Under the pieces are notes generated by a model, which worked only from the letters and a program-made list of their open reading frames with translations, ran no database searches and had not been told where the DNA came from. Positions 16,437 to 24,898 of a stretch of DNA of 54,636 bases are shown here, in pieces. The DNA is taken from the NCBI GenBank assembly GCA_017448345.1, contig JAFSLP010000016.1:1-54636 (forward strand). Reading direction: 5' to 3'. Position numbers and translations under genes: made by a program. This DNA is from Paludibacteraceae bacterium (GTDB lineage Bacteria > Bacteroidota > Bacteroidia > Bacteroidales > Paludibacteraceae). The stretch's first letter is position 1. Each line of letters begins with the position of its first letter.

Positions 16437-18542
16437 TTATTGTTTGATGATTTTGCATTCGCCTCTGACACCGGCGATACGCACCAGATAGACGCCGGCA
16501 GGCAGACTGCGCATATTATAGTCAGCAGTGGTAGCCGCCACCATTTTTCCCGAGGCGTCGAAGACCGCCATCTTGGCATGATGCTCGTTGACGAGGAGGT
16601 ATCCACGTTGTGTGACGGGCAGGTTATCGGTGTTGACGGATGTGATTCCGGCAGGTGTGTTGCCGCTGTTTTCTGTCAGGAAGAACGTCTCCAGCGGCGC
16701 GTAGCCTTTCTGTTCCATGAGTTCGTTCCAGTGCTCCGGCACCTCCACCGGATATATAGCGTGTGCACCTCCCGGCATCACCTGCACTTTGTTACGGGCG
16801 GTGTCGCCGGTGATGATAAAGACGGTGGAGTCCTTGCGCATGGTAGCAACGGTCTTCTGCGTGGCTTCCGTGCGGTCGTACCACGGCTCCGTAGGCGTAG
16901 CTTTTCCGCCCTCGGACTGCTCTATATGACGCGTATATTGGTTCATGGTATAGTCTTTCTGCCCTCCTGTGTTCGCGTAGAGGTTGGCAAAAGCACGCTC
17001 CTTGACAGGCCGGCGCGAATGGACAATCAGGCTGTCTTCCAGTTCCTCCAGCGTCTCGTATTCCTGTGCAAGTATCCGTGCGGTGGGTTCGGTCATGAGG
17101 ATGGTACGGGGAGTGAACTGCTGGCTGCTTCCCAAGGCACATTGCCCGCGTTCGGAACAGTCCCACGCGATGAGTTGCATGATTTTTTGCGGGTCCTGAG
17201 TCGAGACTGCCATGTTGTTTCCCCAGAGCAGTACAGAGGTGACCGTGACAGCTGATTCGTTGAGCCCCAGTCCTCGCTGTACATGGAAGGGTTCCCATCC
17301 GACGCGCACGCAAGCGGCATCATCCTCCACCAGACACCACGCCATCGGGTAACCGAAAGTGCCCATTCGGTTGGACTTGACATAATAACCCATCATATTC
17401 ATAACGGCGAGGTTGAGGAACCGCCCGATGGTCATGTTCGCCCGTTCGTTGATTTGCCCCTGCCCGTTATCCAGCCCCAGCTGTCTCGCTATGGGTCCGT
17501 TGATGATGCAATAGGGCACCCATCCGTGCGTGGATAGGAGGGTTCTGCGGAACTCCGGTCCTGCCATGGCTTTTGTCATGGCGATGAGCAGCGGCATATA
17601 TTCGGGCTTGCACCCCGCCATGACCGCATTGACCGCAACGTGCCACGCCGTGACGTTCCGGTACGCTCCGGGCATAACCACCACCGTCTCATGCCAATCG
17701 TAGCCGGAATATTCAAGGAAACGGTTCGCCTCTTCATAGGTAGGCGGCACAAAAGGCAGACCGTCCGACCACTGCATCGAGACGAAGAAAGAGTCAATCT
17801 GGTGAATGTCTCCCCAGAAGACATCGTCTCTGATGTCGCCGTGGTCGGCGTTTTTGGACTCGTCAATCTCCTCCTGCGTGATGGGTTTTGTCAGTCCATC
17901 GACGAGTTGTGGCCAGACCACCTCGCGCGTGTTGGCGATGAGCTGCTCTTCAGTATGTGTAGCGAAAGCTCCCGGGTACTCGGCTGTCCGGAGGACGGCA
18001 ATGCCGTTGTTATAGGCGGTGTACCTTGCTTGGTCGGTGAAGCCGGGTCCGGCAATCACCACTGCAGGAATGCCCAGATACTCTGCGGCAATAGCCGACC
18101 CCGTCTCTTTGGGCGTGCAGATGCCGCATCCGCCGTTTCCGGCAATGACGGCGTCCACGTGGTGTTCAATCAGTTTCTGCTTGAATTCTTTCGCTTGCTG
18201 ACGGTCTATACCCATCCCCGGATAAGGTCCCGCGTAGCCCATCTCGTCCGTCAGGAGGACGGTGACATCTTTGTAGTTCTCCTCCAGCAGGCGCTTGATT
18301 TCCGGATGGGTCACATGAGCCATGAAACTGACCCCGACGACGGCTATCGTCTTGCCGTCCAAGGTCTCCAGACGCGGAGCCTGCTGAATATGCGTCACCA
18401 TGCTTCGCCCCACCGGGGAGACTACTGCGAAATTACGGTACTCGTCTTCCGGCGCATGGCAGGCGGTATCGCAAATCACCCGCCCGAAAACAGACACACC
18501 GGTGCTTGCCAGAAGCATCAAAAGGAAAAGGAACTTTTTCAT
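16437..18542 (-). CDS. Secreted UGSC-like redox protein with T9SS type A C-terminal sorting domain
   Basis: A 701-residue protein. Residues 1-20 are a signal peptide. Residues about 35-200 resemble the UGSC (seleno)protein domain: VVSPVG, a LDGKTIAVVGVSF strand, then GNGGCGICTPKETGSA, where Cys139-Gly-Ile-Cys142 replaces the U/C-G-S-C redox motif. Residues about 260-560 follow the second domain that I associate with this family (DGLPFVPPTYEE, AVNAVMAGCKPEYMPLLIAM). The last 75 residues are a Por-type T9SS tail (VFDASGKMVAATTADYNMRSLPAGVYLVRIAG). So a domain usually thought cytosolic is here exported to the surface. It leads the operon with the LTxxQ protein and the ECF sigma factor. Family assignment is from memory of motifs; substrate unknown. 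Confidence 0.65.
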   Translation of the reverse strand: MKKFLFLLMLLASTGVSVFGRVICDTACHAPEDEYRNFAVVSPVGRSMVTHIQQAPRLETLDGKTIAVVGVSFMAHVTHPEIKRLLEENYKDVTVLLTDEMGYAGPYPGMGIDRQQAKEFKQKLIEHHVDAVIAGNGGCGICTPKETGSAIAAEYLGIPAVVIAGPGFTDQARYTAYNNGIAVLRTAEYPGAFATHTEEQLIANTREVVWPQLVDGLTKPITQEEIDESKNADHGDIRDDVFWGDIHQIDSFFVSMQWSDGLPFVPPTYEEANRFLEYSGYDWHETVVVMPGAYRNVTAWHVAVNAVMAGCKPEYMPLLIAMTKAMAGPEFRRTLLSTHGWVPYCIINGPIARQLGLDNGQGQINERANMTIGRFLNLAVMNMMGYYVKSNRMGTFGYPMAWCLVEDDAACVRVGWEPFHVQRGLGLNESAVTVTSVLLWGNNMAVSTQDPQKIMQLIAWDCSERGQCALGSSQQFTPRTILMTEPTARILAQEYETLEELEDSLIVHSRRPVKERAFANLYANTGGQKDYTMNQYTRHIEQSEGGKATPTEPWYDRTEATQKTVATMRKDSTVFIITGDTARNKVQVMPGGAHAIYPVEVPEHWNELMEQKGYAPLETFFLTENSGNTPAGITSVNTDNLPVTQRGYLLVNEHHAKMAVFDASGKMVAATTADYNMRSLPAGVYLVRIAGVRGECKIIKQ

Positions 18543-18634
18543 ATAAACAAATAATATTTCTCATTTGTAATGATGCAGCAATCATGCAAAAGTTAAAACA
18601 AAGGGTGGAAATTTTTAAAAATATGCCCGGAAAA

Positions 18635-18666
18635 TTTGCGTATGTCGAAAAAAAACAGTACTTTTG
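18635..18666 (+). promoter_or_regulatory. korAB promoter
   Basis: TTTGCG at 18635, A-tract, TACTTTTG at 18659-18666; spacing 23. Start codon 27 bp further on. Confidence 0.8.
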
Positions 18667-18693
18667 CAGCGAAATTGGTAAAATCTAATACTG

Positions 18694-20577
18694 ATGAAAA
18701 ATATCGTAGTACGATTCTGTGGAGACTCGGGCGACGGAATGCAGCTGACAGGGAACATGTTCGCCCAGTTGGCGGCAGAATCGGGTCATGAGATTTCCAC
18801 GTTGCCGGATTTCCCGGCAGAGATACGCGCGCCGCAAGGCACATTGGGCGGCGTGAGTGCTTTCCAAGTAGAGTTAGGACAGGAGGTTTATACCTCGGGT
18901 GACAAGGCAGATGTGGTGGTTGCGATGAACGCTGCCGCTCTGAAAGTGTGTACTTTAGGTTCGCATTTCAACCATCCGCAGGCGCATTTTGACGAGGAGT
19001 TTTCCATGTATCACAGGCACGCGATTGTGCTTGTCGATACCGATTCGCTGACGGAGAAGGATTTGGAGAAAGCGCAGTTTCACACGCCCAACCCCTTTGA
19101 GGAGTTAGGCATCCCCGAGAGCGTACAGATAGTGCCGGTGGCGCTGACAACGCTGACCAAAGAGGCACTGAAAGAGAGTGGGATGGACAACAAGGCCGTG
19201 CTCAAATGCCGGAACATGTTCGCGCTGGGACTGATATATTGGCTGTTCGACGAGCCGATGGAAAAAGCGATTCATCTTCTCGAAGAGAAATTCAAGAAGA
19301 AACCGGCGCTCGTAGCTCCGAACACCAAGGTCATGGTCGATGGCTATAACTACGGGCAGAACCTTGCTCTCAATGTGCAGCAAGTGCACATTGAGAATGT
19401 ACAAGGGGGTAATGTACAATGTGCAAAGGGCAACTTCACATCTATTGCCGGTAACAAAGCTACGGCGTGGGGACTGATTGCAGCGGCAGAGAAAGCCGGG
19501 AAGCGGCTGTTCCTCGGTTCGTACCCGATTACACCGGCTACGGATATCCTGCACGAGCTGGCTGCGCGCAAAGACATGAACGTCATGGCCATTCAGGCGG
19601 AGGACGAGATAGCGGGTGTCTGCACGGCTATCGGAGCGGCTTTTGCAGGCGACTTGGCTTGCACCAGCACTTCCGGTCCCGGTCTGAGCCTGAAGAGCGA
19701 GGCTATCGGTCTGGCGGTGATGGCGGAGTTGCCGTTAGTGGTGATTGACGTGCAGCGCGGCGGACCTTCGACAGGGCTCCCTACCAAGACCGAACAGACA
19801 GACCTGCTGCAGGCTCTCTACGGACGTAACGGCGAGTGCCCGGCGGTGGTGATTGCCGCTTCATCGTCCGCCAACTGCTTTGATTATGCCTACGAGGCTT
19901 GCAAGATAGCGCTGGAGAACATGACGCCGGTCATTCTGATGACCGATACGTATCTGGCGAACGGCACGGCTCTCTGGCGGATTCCCAAGTTAGCCGAACT
20001 GCCGGAAATAAAACCGCAGAGCGTACCCGAAGAACTGAAAGGACATTATAATCCCGCGTTACGCGACGAGCGCGGCGTGCGTTACTGGGCGTACCCGGGC
20101 ATGGAAGGGTACGAGCACCGTAATATAGGCTTGGAGCGCGATGCCGAGCGTGGCACCATCTCCACCAACCCCGAGAACCATGAGCAGATGGTGCTTGCAC
20201 GCAAACACAAGATAGAACAGATAGCCAACTCCATTCCTGACCTGAAAGTCATCCATGGGGAAGTACCAAGTGACCAAGTACCAAGTACCAAGGAGACTTT
20301 GCTGGTAGGTTGGGGCTCTACCGAAGGTCATCTGCACGCGGCGGCGAATGAGTTGGGATGTGACCTCGCGCATTTCAATTATATATGCCCGCTGCCGAAG
20401 AACACGCAGGAGGTGCTCAGCCAATATAAGCGAATCATCGTCTGCGAGCTCAACACCGGTCAGTTCGCAGCGTACCTGCGCGCCAATTTCCCCGGTCTGA
20501 ATATCGAGCAATACAACGAGATTCAAGGGCAACCGTTTGCGGTAGAACGAATAGTTAACTTTGTTAAGAACAACTAG
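18694..20577 (+). CDS. korA: 2-oxoacid:ferredoxin oxidoreductase, fused gamma-alpha subunit
   Basis: A 627-residue subunit of an oxygen-sensitive 2-oxoacid:ferredoxin oxidoreductase (2-oxoglutarate type by similarity of layout). The gamma domain is N-terminal (RFCGDSGDGMQLTGNMFA; about 1-190). The alpha pyrimidine-binding domain follows (GSYPITPATDILHELA, TSTSGPGLSLKSEAIG, VDVQRGGPSTGLPTKTEQTDL). Two in-frame repeat insertions sit in linkers: a 60-bp NVQ-rich stretch between the gamma and alpha domains (19371-19432), and VPSDQVPSTKE (20261-20295). The stop codon lies in a CTAG-type repeat; korB begins 41 bp on. Confidence 0.93.
   Translation: MKNIVVRFCGDSGDGMQLTGNMFAQLAAESGHEISTLPDFPAEIRAPQGTLGGVSAFQVELGQEVYTSGDKADVVVAMNAAALKVCTLGSHFNHPQAHFDEEFSMYHRHAIVLVDTDSLTEKDLEKAQFHTPNPFEELGIPESVQIVPVALTTLTKEALKESGMDNKAVLKCRNMFALGLIYWLFDEPMEKAIHLLEEKFKKKPALVAPNTKVMVDGYNYGQNLALNVQQVHIENVQGGNVQCAKGNFTSIAGNKATAWGLIAAAEKAGKRLFLGSYPITPATDILHELAARKDMNVMAIQAEDEIAGVCTAIGAAFAGDLACTSTSGPGLSLKSEAIGLAVMAELPLVVIDVQRGGPSTGLPTKTEQTDLLQALYGRNGECPAVVIAASSSANCFDYAYEACKIALENMTPVILMTDTYLANGTALWRIPKLAELPEIKPQSVPEELKGHYNPALRDERGVRYWAYPGMEGYEHRNIGLERDAERGTISTNPENHEQMVLARKHKIEQIANSIPDLKVIHGEVPSDQVPSTKETLLVGWGSTEGHLHAAANELGCDLAHFNYICPLPKNTQEVLSQYKRIIVCELNTGQFAAYLRANFPGLNIEQYNEIQGQPFAVERIVNFVKNN
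19371..19432. repeat. Inverted/tandem GTGCA-GTACA repeat inside korA
   Basis: CAATGTGCA, GTGCACATTG, AATGTACA and TACAATGTGCA words alternate in direct and inverted order. In frame; encodes an N/V/Q-rich linker between the gamma and alpha domains. Confidence 0.65.
20261..20295. repeat. GTACCAAG-type repeat inside korA
   Basis: AAGTACCAAGTGACCAAGTA followed by CCAAGTACCAAGG; encodes EVPSDQVPSTKE. It is nearly identical to 21504-21540 in korB. Confidence 0.85.
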
Positions 20578-20612
20578 ATAAACTAGAACAACTAGTATAC
20601 TGGAAGAACTAT
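20572..20612. repeat. CTAG-type repeat over the korA stop codon
   Basis: Four AACTAG(A/T) words; the first supplies the TAG stop codon (20575-20577). The same family fills 24851-24898. Confidence 0.65.
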
Positions 20613-20618
20613 AATATT

Positions 20619-21689
20619 ATGGAAGCATCTCAATTTAAATCCGACCAATATGTACGTTTCTGCCCGGGTTGCGGCGACCACGCTATCTGCATGGCGCTTC
20701 AGAAAGCCATGGCGCAAATAGGCATTCCGACCCACCAAGTGGCGGTTATCTCCGGTATCGGTTGCAGCAGCCGTATGCCGCATTACCTGAACACGTACGG
20801 TTTCAACACCATCCATGGTCGCGGCGGAGCCATTGCTACGGGCGTGAAGACCAGTCATCCGGAGCTCACCGTCTGGCAGATGAGCGGTGACGGCGACTGT
20901 CTGGCTATCGGAGGCAACCATTTCATTCATGAGATCCGCCGCAATGTGGACCTCAATGTATGTATGTTCAACAACCGCATTTACGGTCTGACCAAAGGTC
21001 AGTACTCGCCTACCAGCCCCAAAGGTTTTGTGAGCAAGAGCAGTCCGTTCGGCACGGTGGAGAGACCTTTTGTACCGGCAGAGTTGGTGCTCGGCGCACG
21101 CGGTACATTCTTTGCCCGCACGCTGGATGTCGATGTACCGACAACGGTGGATTGCCTTGTGGCAGCGCAGCAGCATAAAGGTGCGTCCATTGTTGAGTGC
21201 CTTGTCAACTGCGTGATTTTCAATAACGGTACGCACGCGTGGATAGCCGACCGCGAGCAGCGCGCTGAGCACTCCATCATCCTAAAACACGGCGAGAAGA
21301 TGCTCTTCGGCAAGAATAACGACAAAGGTTTGGCTCTGAAAATAAATGACCGGATGGTAAATGGTCAAATGGAAAATGAGCAGCCGCTACTATCTTTGAC
21401 AGTAGTGGATGCGTCCGATCCGCGTGTGCTCGTTCATGACGCGCACCGTCAGGACCCGACACTCCATCGTCTCCTCGCGCTCATGGGACAGGAGAGAAAC
21501 TTGAAAGTACCAAGTGACCAAGTACCAAGTACCAAGGAGGAGTTGCCTATTGCTTTGGGTGTGATACGCGATGTAGAGGCGGAGACGTACGACCAAGCAG
21601 TAAACCGGCAGATAGCCGAGGTGCGCGGGAAAGCGAAGGCAAAGACCTTCGACGAACTGACAGCTACCTTGGAGCAATGGACGATGTAA
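20619..21689 (+). CDS. korB: 2-oxoacid:ferredoxin oxidoreductase, beta subunit
   Basis: A 356-residue thiamine-pyrophosphate-binding subunit, partner of korA. Motifs: FCPGCGDHA (C13xxC16), GIGCSSRMPHYLNTYGF, HGRGGAIATGVK and the TPP/Mg motif WQMSGDGDCLAIGGNHF, then NNRIYGLTKGQ. The first 230 residues hold all conserved features. The C-terminal third carries two in-frame repeats: MVNGQMENEQ (21342-21382) and KVPSDQVPSTKE (21504-21540). The second is almost identical at DNA level to the repeat in korA 1.2 kb upstream, so one may derive from the other. Confidence 0.94.
   Translation: MEASQFKSDQYVRFCPGCGDHAICMALQKAMAQIGIPTHQVAVISGIGCSSRMPHYLNTYGFNTIHGRGGAIATGVKTSHPELTVWQMSGDGDCLAIGGNHFIHEIRRNVDLNVCMFNNRIYGLTKGQYSPTSPKGFVSKSSPFGTVERPFVPAELVLGARGTFFARTLDVDVPTTVDCLVAAQQHKGASIVECLVNCVIFNNGTHAWIADREQRAEHSIILKHGEKMLFGKNNDKGLALKINDRMVNGQMENEQPLLSLTVVDASDPRVLVHDAHRQDPTLHRLLALMGQERNLKVPSDQVPSTKEELPIALGVIRDVEAETYDQAVNRQIAEVRGKAKAKTFDELTATLEQWTM
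21342..21382. repeat. ATGGTAAATGGTCAA-type repeat inside korB
   Basis: AAATGACCGGATGGTAAATG then GTCAAATGGAAAATG; encodes NDRMVNGQMENEQ. Same family as the intergenic repeat 21686-21746 and the N-terminus coded at 53945. Confidence 0.7.
21504..21540. repeat. GTACCAAG-type repeat inside korB
   Basis: Four GTACCAAG/GTGACCAA words, encodes KVPSDQVPSTKE. It matches the korA copy over about 34 bp. Confidence 0.85.
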
Positions 21690-21746
21690 AGGTAAATGAC
21701 CAAATAAATGGTACATGGTAAATGGTAAATGACCAAATGGTAAATG
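21686..21746. repeat. ATGGTAAATGACCAA-type repeat after korB
   Basis: AAATGACCAAATAAATGGTA and three further ATGGTAAATG words begin at the korB stop codon (21687-21689) and run up to the terminator. Confidence 0.75.
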
Positions 21747-21774
21747 AAAAACGACCCGTAGAGGTCGTTTTTTT
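21747..21774. terminator. Bidirectional terminator between korB and rsgA
   Basis: AAAAACGACC (21747-21756), loop CGTAGA, GGTCGTTTTT (21763-21772), T-run. It serves both converging genes; the rsgA stop codon starts inside the T-run. The stem sequence recurs at 49819-49846. Confidence 0.9.
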
Positions 21775-22741
21775 ATCGGTATTTGCTTTCCGTGCAGTCG
21801 TTGAGGATGGAGAGGTACGACTCGTACCGGCTGATAGCTATCTTACCGTGTTCGACGGCTTCGATGACTGCACAGCCGGGTTCGTTGGTGTGTGTGCAGT
21901 TGCCGAAACGGCAGTCCCTGCCCACCCGGAAGATGTCCGGGAAATAATGACTCACTTCCTCTTTCTCGAAATCAATCGTCCCGAAGCCTTTGATGCCCGG
22001 CGTGTCGATAACCCAACCTTTGCTTTCGACAGGCTCTGTCCCGTTTTGACTTTCGACTAACTCATACATTTCGCTGAACGTCGTGGTGTGCATTCCTTTG
22101 TCGTGTGCATCGGAGATTTTGCCGGTGCGCGTCATCTCTTTGCCGAAAAGGGCATTGAGCAACGTACTTTTGCCGACACCGGAGTTGCCGGAGAGAAGGG
22201 TGACCTTGCCTTGCAGCAAGGGGTTTATTGCTTCGCTGTTAAGATCTAAGGCACTGATTGCGAGAGTCTCATAGCCGATAGATTCGTACATTACCCTGAG
22301 TTGCGCCAGTTGCGCCTGTTCTTCGCTGTCGAGCAGGTCTGTCTTATTAAATATAAGTATTGCGCGCACGCGATAGGCTTCGCAGGTAGCGAGGAAACGG
22401 TCGATGAAAACGGTGCTGGTGACCGGGTGGTTCACCGTGACGATTAGCGCCACTTGGTCAATGTTTGCCGCTAAGATATGACTCTCTTTGCTCAGGTTTG
22501 TCGATCGACGGATGATATAGTTCCGCCGCTCCTCTACATCGGTTATCCAATAGACGCTATGCCCTTGGTAACTTGGTCCTTTGTCACTTTGTACTTCTAC
22601 ATAGTCTCCGACGGCAACAGGGTTGGTACTACGGATACCACGAATGCGGAAATTGCCTTTGATATGGCATTCCACACTCGTACCATCGTCCAAGCGGACG
22701 ATGTAACTGCTACCCGTTGACTTAATGACTAATCCTCTCAT
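21773..22741 (-). CDS. rsgA: Ribosome small subunit-dependent GTPase RsgA
   Basis: A 322-residue circularly permuted GTPase acting in late 30S maturation. OB-fold N-terminus (about 1-70), G4 NKTD before G1 (LSGNSGVGKSTLLNAL) and G3 (DTPGIKGFG), then a zinc finger (CRFGNCTHTNEPGC). Two repeat-derived peptides are present: VEVQSDKGPSYQGH in the OB fold (22563-22600) and VESQNGTEPVESKG before G3 (22019-22060). Both lie in surface loops. It is followed by frr upstream on the same strand with a 120-bp gap. Confidence 0.94.
   Translation of the reverse strand: MRGLVIKSTGSSYIVRLDDGTSVECHIKGNFRIRGIRSTNPVAVGDYVEVQSDKGPSYQGHSVYWITDVEERRNYIIRRSTNLSKESHILAANIDQVALIVTVNHPVTSTVFIDRFLATCEAYRVRAILIFNKTDLLDSEEQAQLAQLRVMYESIGYETLAISALDLNSEAINPLLQGKVTLLSGNSGVGKSTLLNALFGKEMTRTGKISDAHDKGMHTTTFSEMYELVESQNGTEPVESKGWVIDTPGIKGFGTIDFEKEEVSHYFPDIFRVGRDCRFGNCTHTNEPGCAVIEAVEHGKIAISRYESYLSILNDCTESKYR
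22019..22060. repeat. AGTCGAAA-type repeat inside rsgA
   Basis: TTTGCTTTCGACAGG and GTTTTGACTTTCGAC words, complement AGTCAAAAC/GTCGAAAG; encodes VESQNGTEPVESKG. Confidence 0.6.
22563..22600. repeat. GTACAAAG-type repeat inside rsgA
   Basis: CTTGGTAACTTGGTCCTTTG then TCACTTTGTACTTC; encodes EVQSDKGPSYQG in the OB-fold. Confidence 0.7.
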
Positions 22742-22756
22742 AATTGGGGCCCCCGA

Positions 22757-22779
22757 CGGGTGCTAACGTAGTGCACCCG
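22757..22779. other. Hairpin between frr and rsgA
   Basis: CGGGTGC (22757-22763) and GCACCCG (22773-22779), 9-nt loop. No T-run, so not a typical terminator. The 120-bp gap holds no gene. Confidence 0.4.
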
Positions 22780-22861
22780 GTGGGGAGAGCGGAGGCAATG
22801 GTCGCACTTGCCATTTAGCGGAGCGGTATGGCTCTTGCGATCCATTTGCCGAACGCGACGA

Positions 22862-23425
22862 CTATACCGTCATGATCTCTTTTTCCTTGGCGGCATAGAG
22901 GGCTTCCACTTTGGCGACGTACTTGTCGTGGGTTTTCTGGATTTCCTCTTCGGCGTCTTTCTCCACGTCTTCGCTCAGTCCGTTCTTGACGAGTTTCTTG
23001 AACTCCTCAATGGCATCGCGGCGTGCGTTGCGGATGGACATCTTTGCCTCTTCCATCTCGCCTTTGCATTGCTTGCAGAGGTCGCGGCGGCGTTCCTCGG
23101 TCAGCGGCGGAAGGATAAGACGGATGGTCTCGCCGTTGTTGGAAGGCGTGAGACCGATGTTGGAGTTGATAATGGCGCGCTCTATTTCGCCGATGAGTTT
23201 TTTCTCCCATGGCGTGATGGCAATCGTGCGTGCGTCAGGGGTGGTGACGGTGGCGCAATTGGTCAGCGGCGAGAGTGAACCATAGTAATCAATCTTGATC
23301 GGGTCCAGCAGACGCGGGTTGGCTTTACCTGCACGGATGTGCTGAAGGGTGTCGTCAAGGTGGGCGACAGCTGACTGCATTTGCTCTTCGGCGGCAGTCT
23401 CAAATAATTCGAGTTCGTCTTCCAT
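22862..23425 (-). CDS. frr: Ribosome recycling factor
   Basis: A 187-residue protein that with EF-G splits post-termination ribosomes. Family landmarks: the helical hairpin start ([26 protein letters not shown]), [54 protein letters not shown] and the C-terminal long helix. Length is standard. Order frr downstream of pyrH is the common bacterial arrangement. Here 120 bp separate them, occupied by a short repeat. Confidence 0.97.
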   Translation of the reverse strand: MEDELELFETAAEEQMQSAVAHLDDTLQHIRAGKANPRLLDPIKIDYYGSLSPLTNCATVTTPDARTIAITPWEKKLIGEIERAIINSNIGLTPSNNGETIRLILPPLTEERRRDLCKQCKGEMEEAKMSIRNARRDAIEEFKKLVKNGLSEDVEKDAEEEIQKTHDKYVAKVEALYAAKEKEIMTV

Positions 23426-23448
23426 AATACTTTATTTAGATTGATGAC

Positions 23449-23545
23449 CGTTCGCTTCGCTCGCTAAAATGTCTTTGTTCTTAGCCTTTCGGCACGATTA
23501 TTTCTTTTAGCGTAGCGGTCTTTGTTCTTTCAGCGCAGCGGTCTA
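23449..23545. repeat. Tandem AGCGNAGCGGTCT repeat beside the pyrH stop codon
   Basis: TTTAGCGTAGCGGTCTTTGT (from 23505) and TTTCAGCGCAGCGGTCT are two clear copies, with more decayed ones toward 23449. The last copy abuts the pyrH stop (23546). Related GACCGCT words occur at 1902 and in hisS (38732). Confidence 0.6.
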
Positions 23546-24250
23546 TTACGGTTTTACTAAAGTTCCGATTTGTTCTCCGTCAATGACTTTTTCAAGGTTG
23601 CCTTTCTCGTCCATATTAAAAACATAGATGGGCATTCCGTTCTCCTTGCACATGACGGTGGCGGTCAGGTCCATCACTTTCAGTCCGCGGCGGATGACTT
23701 CGTCATACGTAATCTCGGTGAACTTGGTCGCTGTCGGGTCTTTCTCCGGGTCGGCGGTGTAGATACCGTCCACGCGCGTGCCCTTGAGCATCACATCAGC
23801 TTTGATCTCCAGCGCGCGGAGCGACGAACCGGTGTCAGTGGTGAAATAGGGTGCTCCTGTTCCGCCTGCGAGAATGACTACATTGCCTTTCTCCAGCAGC
23901 CGTTGTGCCTTGGCAGGGCTGTAGAAATCGCCAATCGGCTCCATGCGTATCGAGGTGAGGACCCGTACCGGCTGACCGATAGCCTCCAATGCCGAAGCCA
24001 ATGCCAGCGCATTGATGACAGTCGCTAACATGCCCATCTGGTCGCCTTTGACGCGGTCAAACCCCTGCTTGGCGCCGCTCAAGCCGCGGAAGATATTTCC
24101 GCCGCCGATGACGATACCGATCTGCACACCTTTCTCGGCGATGGCTTTCACCTGCTCGGCATAGTCGTTGAGACGTTCGGTGTCAATACCTTGTTTGTTG
24201 GCGCCCGCCAAGCTCTCGCCCGAGAGCTTTAATAAAATGCGTTGATACAT
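23546..24250 (-). CDS. pyrH: UMP kinase
   Basis: A 234-residue amino acid kinase-fold enzyme making UDP from UMP and ATP, hexameric. Start chosen at 24250 (MYQRILLKLSGESLAG), the family start; the open frame extends 9 residues upstream without conservation. Motifs: VIGGGNIFRG, the GxGxP loop ILAGGTGAPYFTTDTGSSLRA in part, and KGTRVDGIYTADP. The upstream gap is a TTTAACG-type repeat. Confidence 0.96.
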   Translation of the reverse strand: MYQRILLKLSGESLAGANKQGIDTERLNDYAEQVKAIAEKGVQIGIVIGGGNIFRGLSGAKQGFDRVKGDQMGMLATVINALALASALEAIGQPVRVLTSIRMEPIGDFYSPAKAQRLLEKGNVVILAGGTGAPYFTTDTGSSLRALEIKADVMLKGTRVDGIYTADPEKDPTATKFTEITYDEVIRRGLKVMDLTATVMCKENGMPIYVFNMDEKGNLEKVIDGEQIGTLVKP

Positions 24251-24312
24251 AAGTAACAATTTAACGTTTTTATGCAATAAAAACCATTTTAACTATTTAA
24301 CGTTTTAACGTG
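24251..24312. repeat. TTTAACG-type repeat between the carbonic anhydrase gene and pyrH
   Basis: AATTTAACGTTTTTATG and TTTTAACTATTTAACGTTT words, the latter ending 6 bp from the stop codon of the carbonic anhydrase-like gene. Confidence 0.6.
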
Positions 24313-24318
24313 ACGAAG

Positions 24319-24846
24319 TCACTCCTTGTACCAACTCGCGTACATCGCGTAGTTGTTGGCGATGGTCTTGTTGATTTCCTCGGTCTGTGCCGGGTCGGCT
24401 TTCTTGATGAATTTCGCCGGCACGCCTCCCCAAATCTCATGAGGACCTATCTGTGTGCCTTTGAGCACCAGCGCCCCTGCTGCTACAATCGCCCCTTCGC
24501 CTACGTGTGCGCCGTCGAGTAGGGTGGAACCCATGCCGATGAGCGCGTAGTCATCCACATCGGCACCGTGGATCGTCACGTTGTGTCCTACAGACACGTA
24601 GTCGCCTAATGTGATGGTGGATTTCTTGTAGAGTGTGTGCAGCACCGCGCCGTCCTGAATGTTACAATGCTTGCCGATGGTGATGGTGTTCACATCGCCC
24701 CGCAGAACGGAGTTGAACCACAGGCTTGTTCCTTCGCCCACCGTCACATCGCCGACGACGGTAGCATTCTCTGCCATGAATACGTCGTCAGCAATGCGCG
24801 GGGTGAGTATCTCACCGTTCCGATTGATGGTCTTTACAAGTGCCAT
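24319..24846 (-). CDS. Gamma-type carbonic anhydrase family protein (YrdA/PaaY-like)
   Basis: A 175-residue left-handed beta-helix protein of hexapeptide repeats, trimer-forming. Candidate zinc-ligand histidines lie in VLHTLY and VGHNVTIHG, in the pattern of gamma carbonic anhydrase-like proteins. Activity varies in this family, and many members have no measured carbonic anhydrase activity. It lies between tpiA and pyrH on the same strand; gaps to both neighbours are filled by short repeats. Confidence 0.88.
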   Translation of the reverse strand: MALVKTINRNGEILTPRIADDVFMAENATVVGDVTVGEGTSLWFNSVLRGDVNTITIGKHCNIQDGAVLHTLYKKSTITLGDYVSVGHNVTIHGADVDDYALIGMGSTLLDGAHVGEGAIVAAGALVLKGTQIGPHEIWGGVPAKFIKKADPAQTEEINKTIANNYAMYASWYKE

Positions 24847-24850
24847 AGTT

Positions 24851-24898
24851 TTCTAGTTTTACTAGTTATACTAGTTTACTAGTCGACTAGTTATCTAG
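24851..24898. repeat. CTAG-type repeat over the tpiA stop codon
   Basis: Six near-copies of ACTAGTT(A/T) with CTAG every 8-9 bp; the tpiA TAG stop (24891-24893) is in the last one. Confidence 0.8.

Noticed and set aside
15996-17255. 419-residue plus-strand frame opposite the UGSC-like and LTxxQ genes
   Set aside because: No start context or recognisable domain; antisense shadow of well-supported genes.
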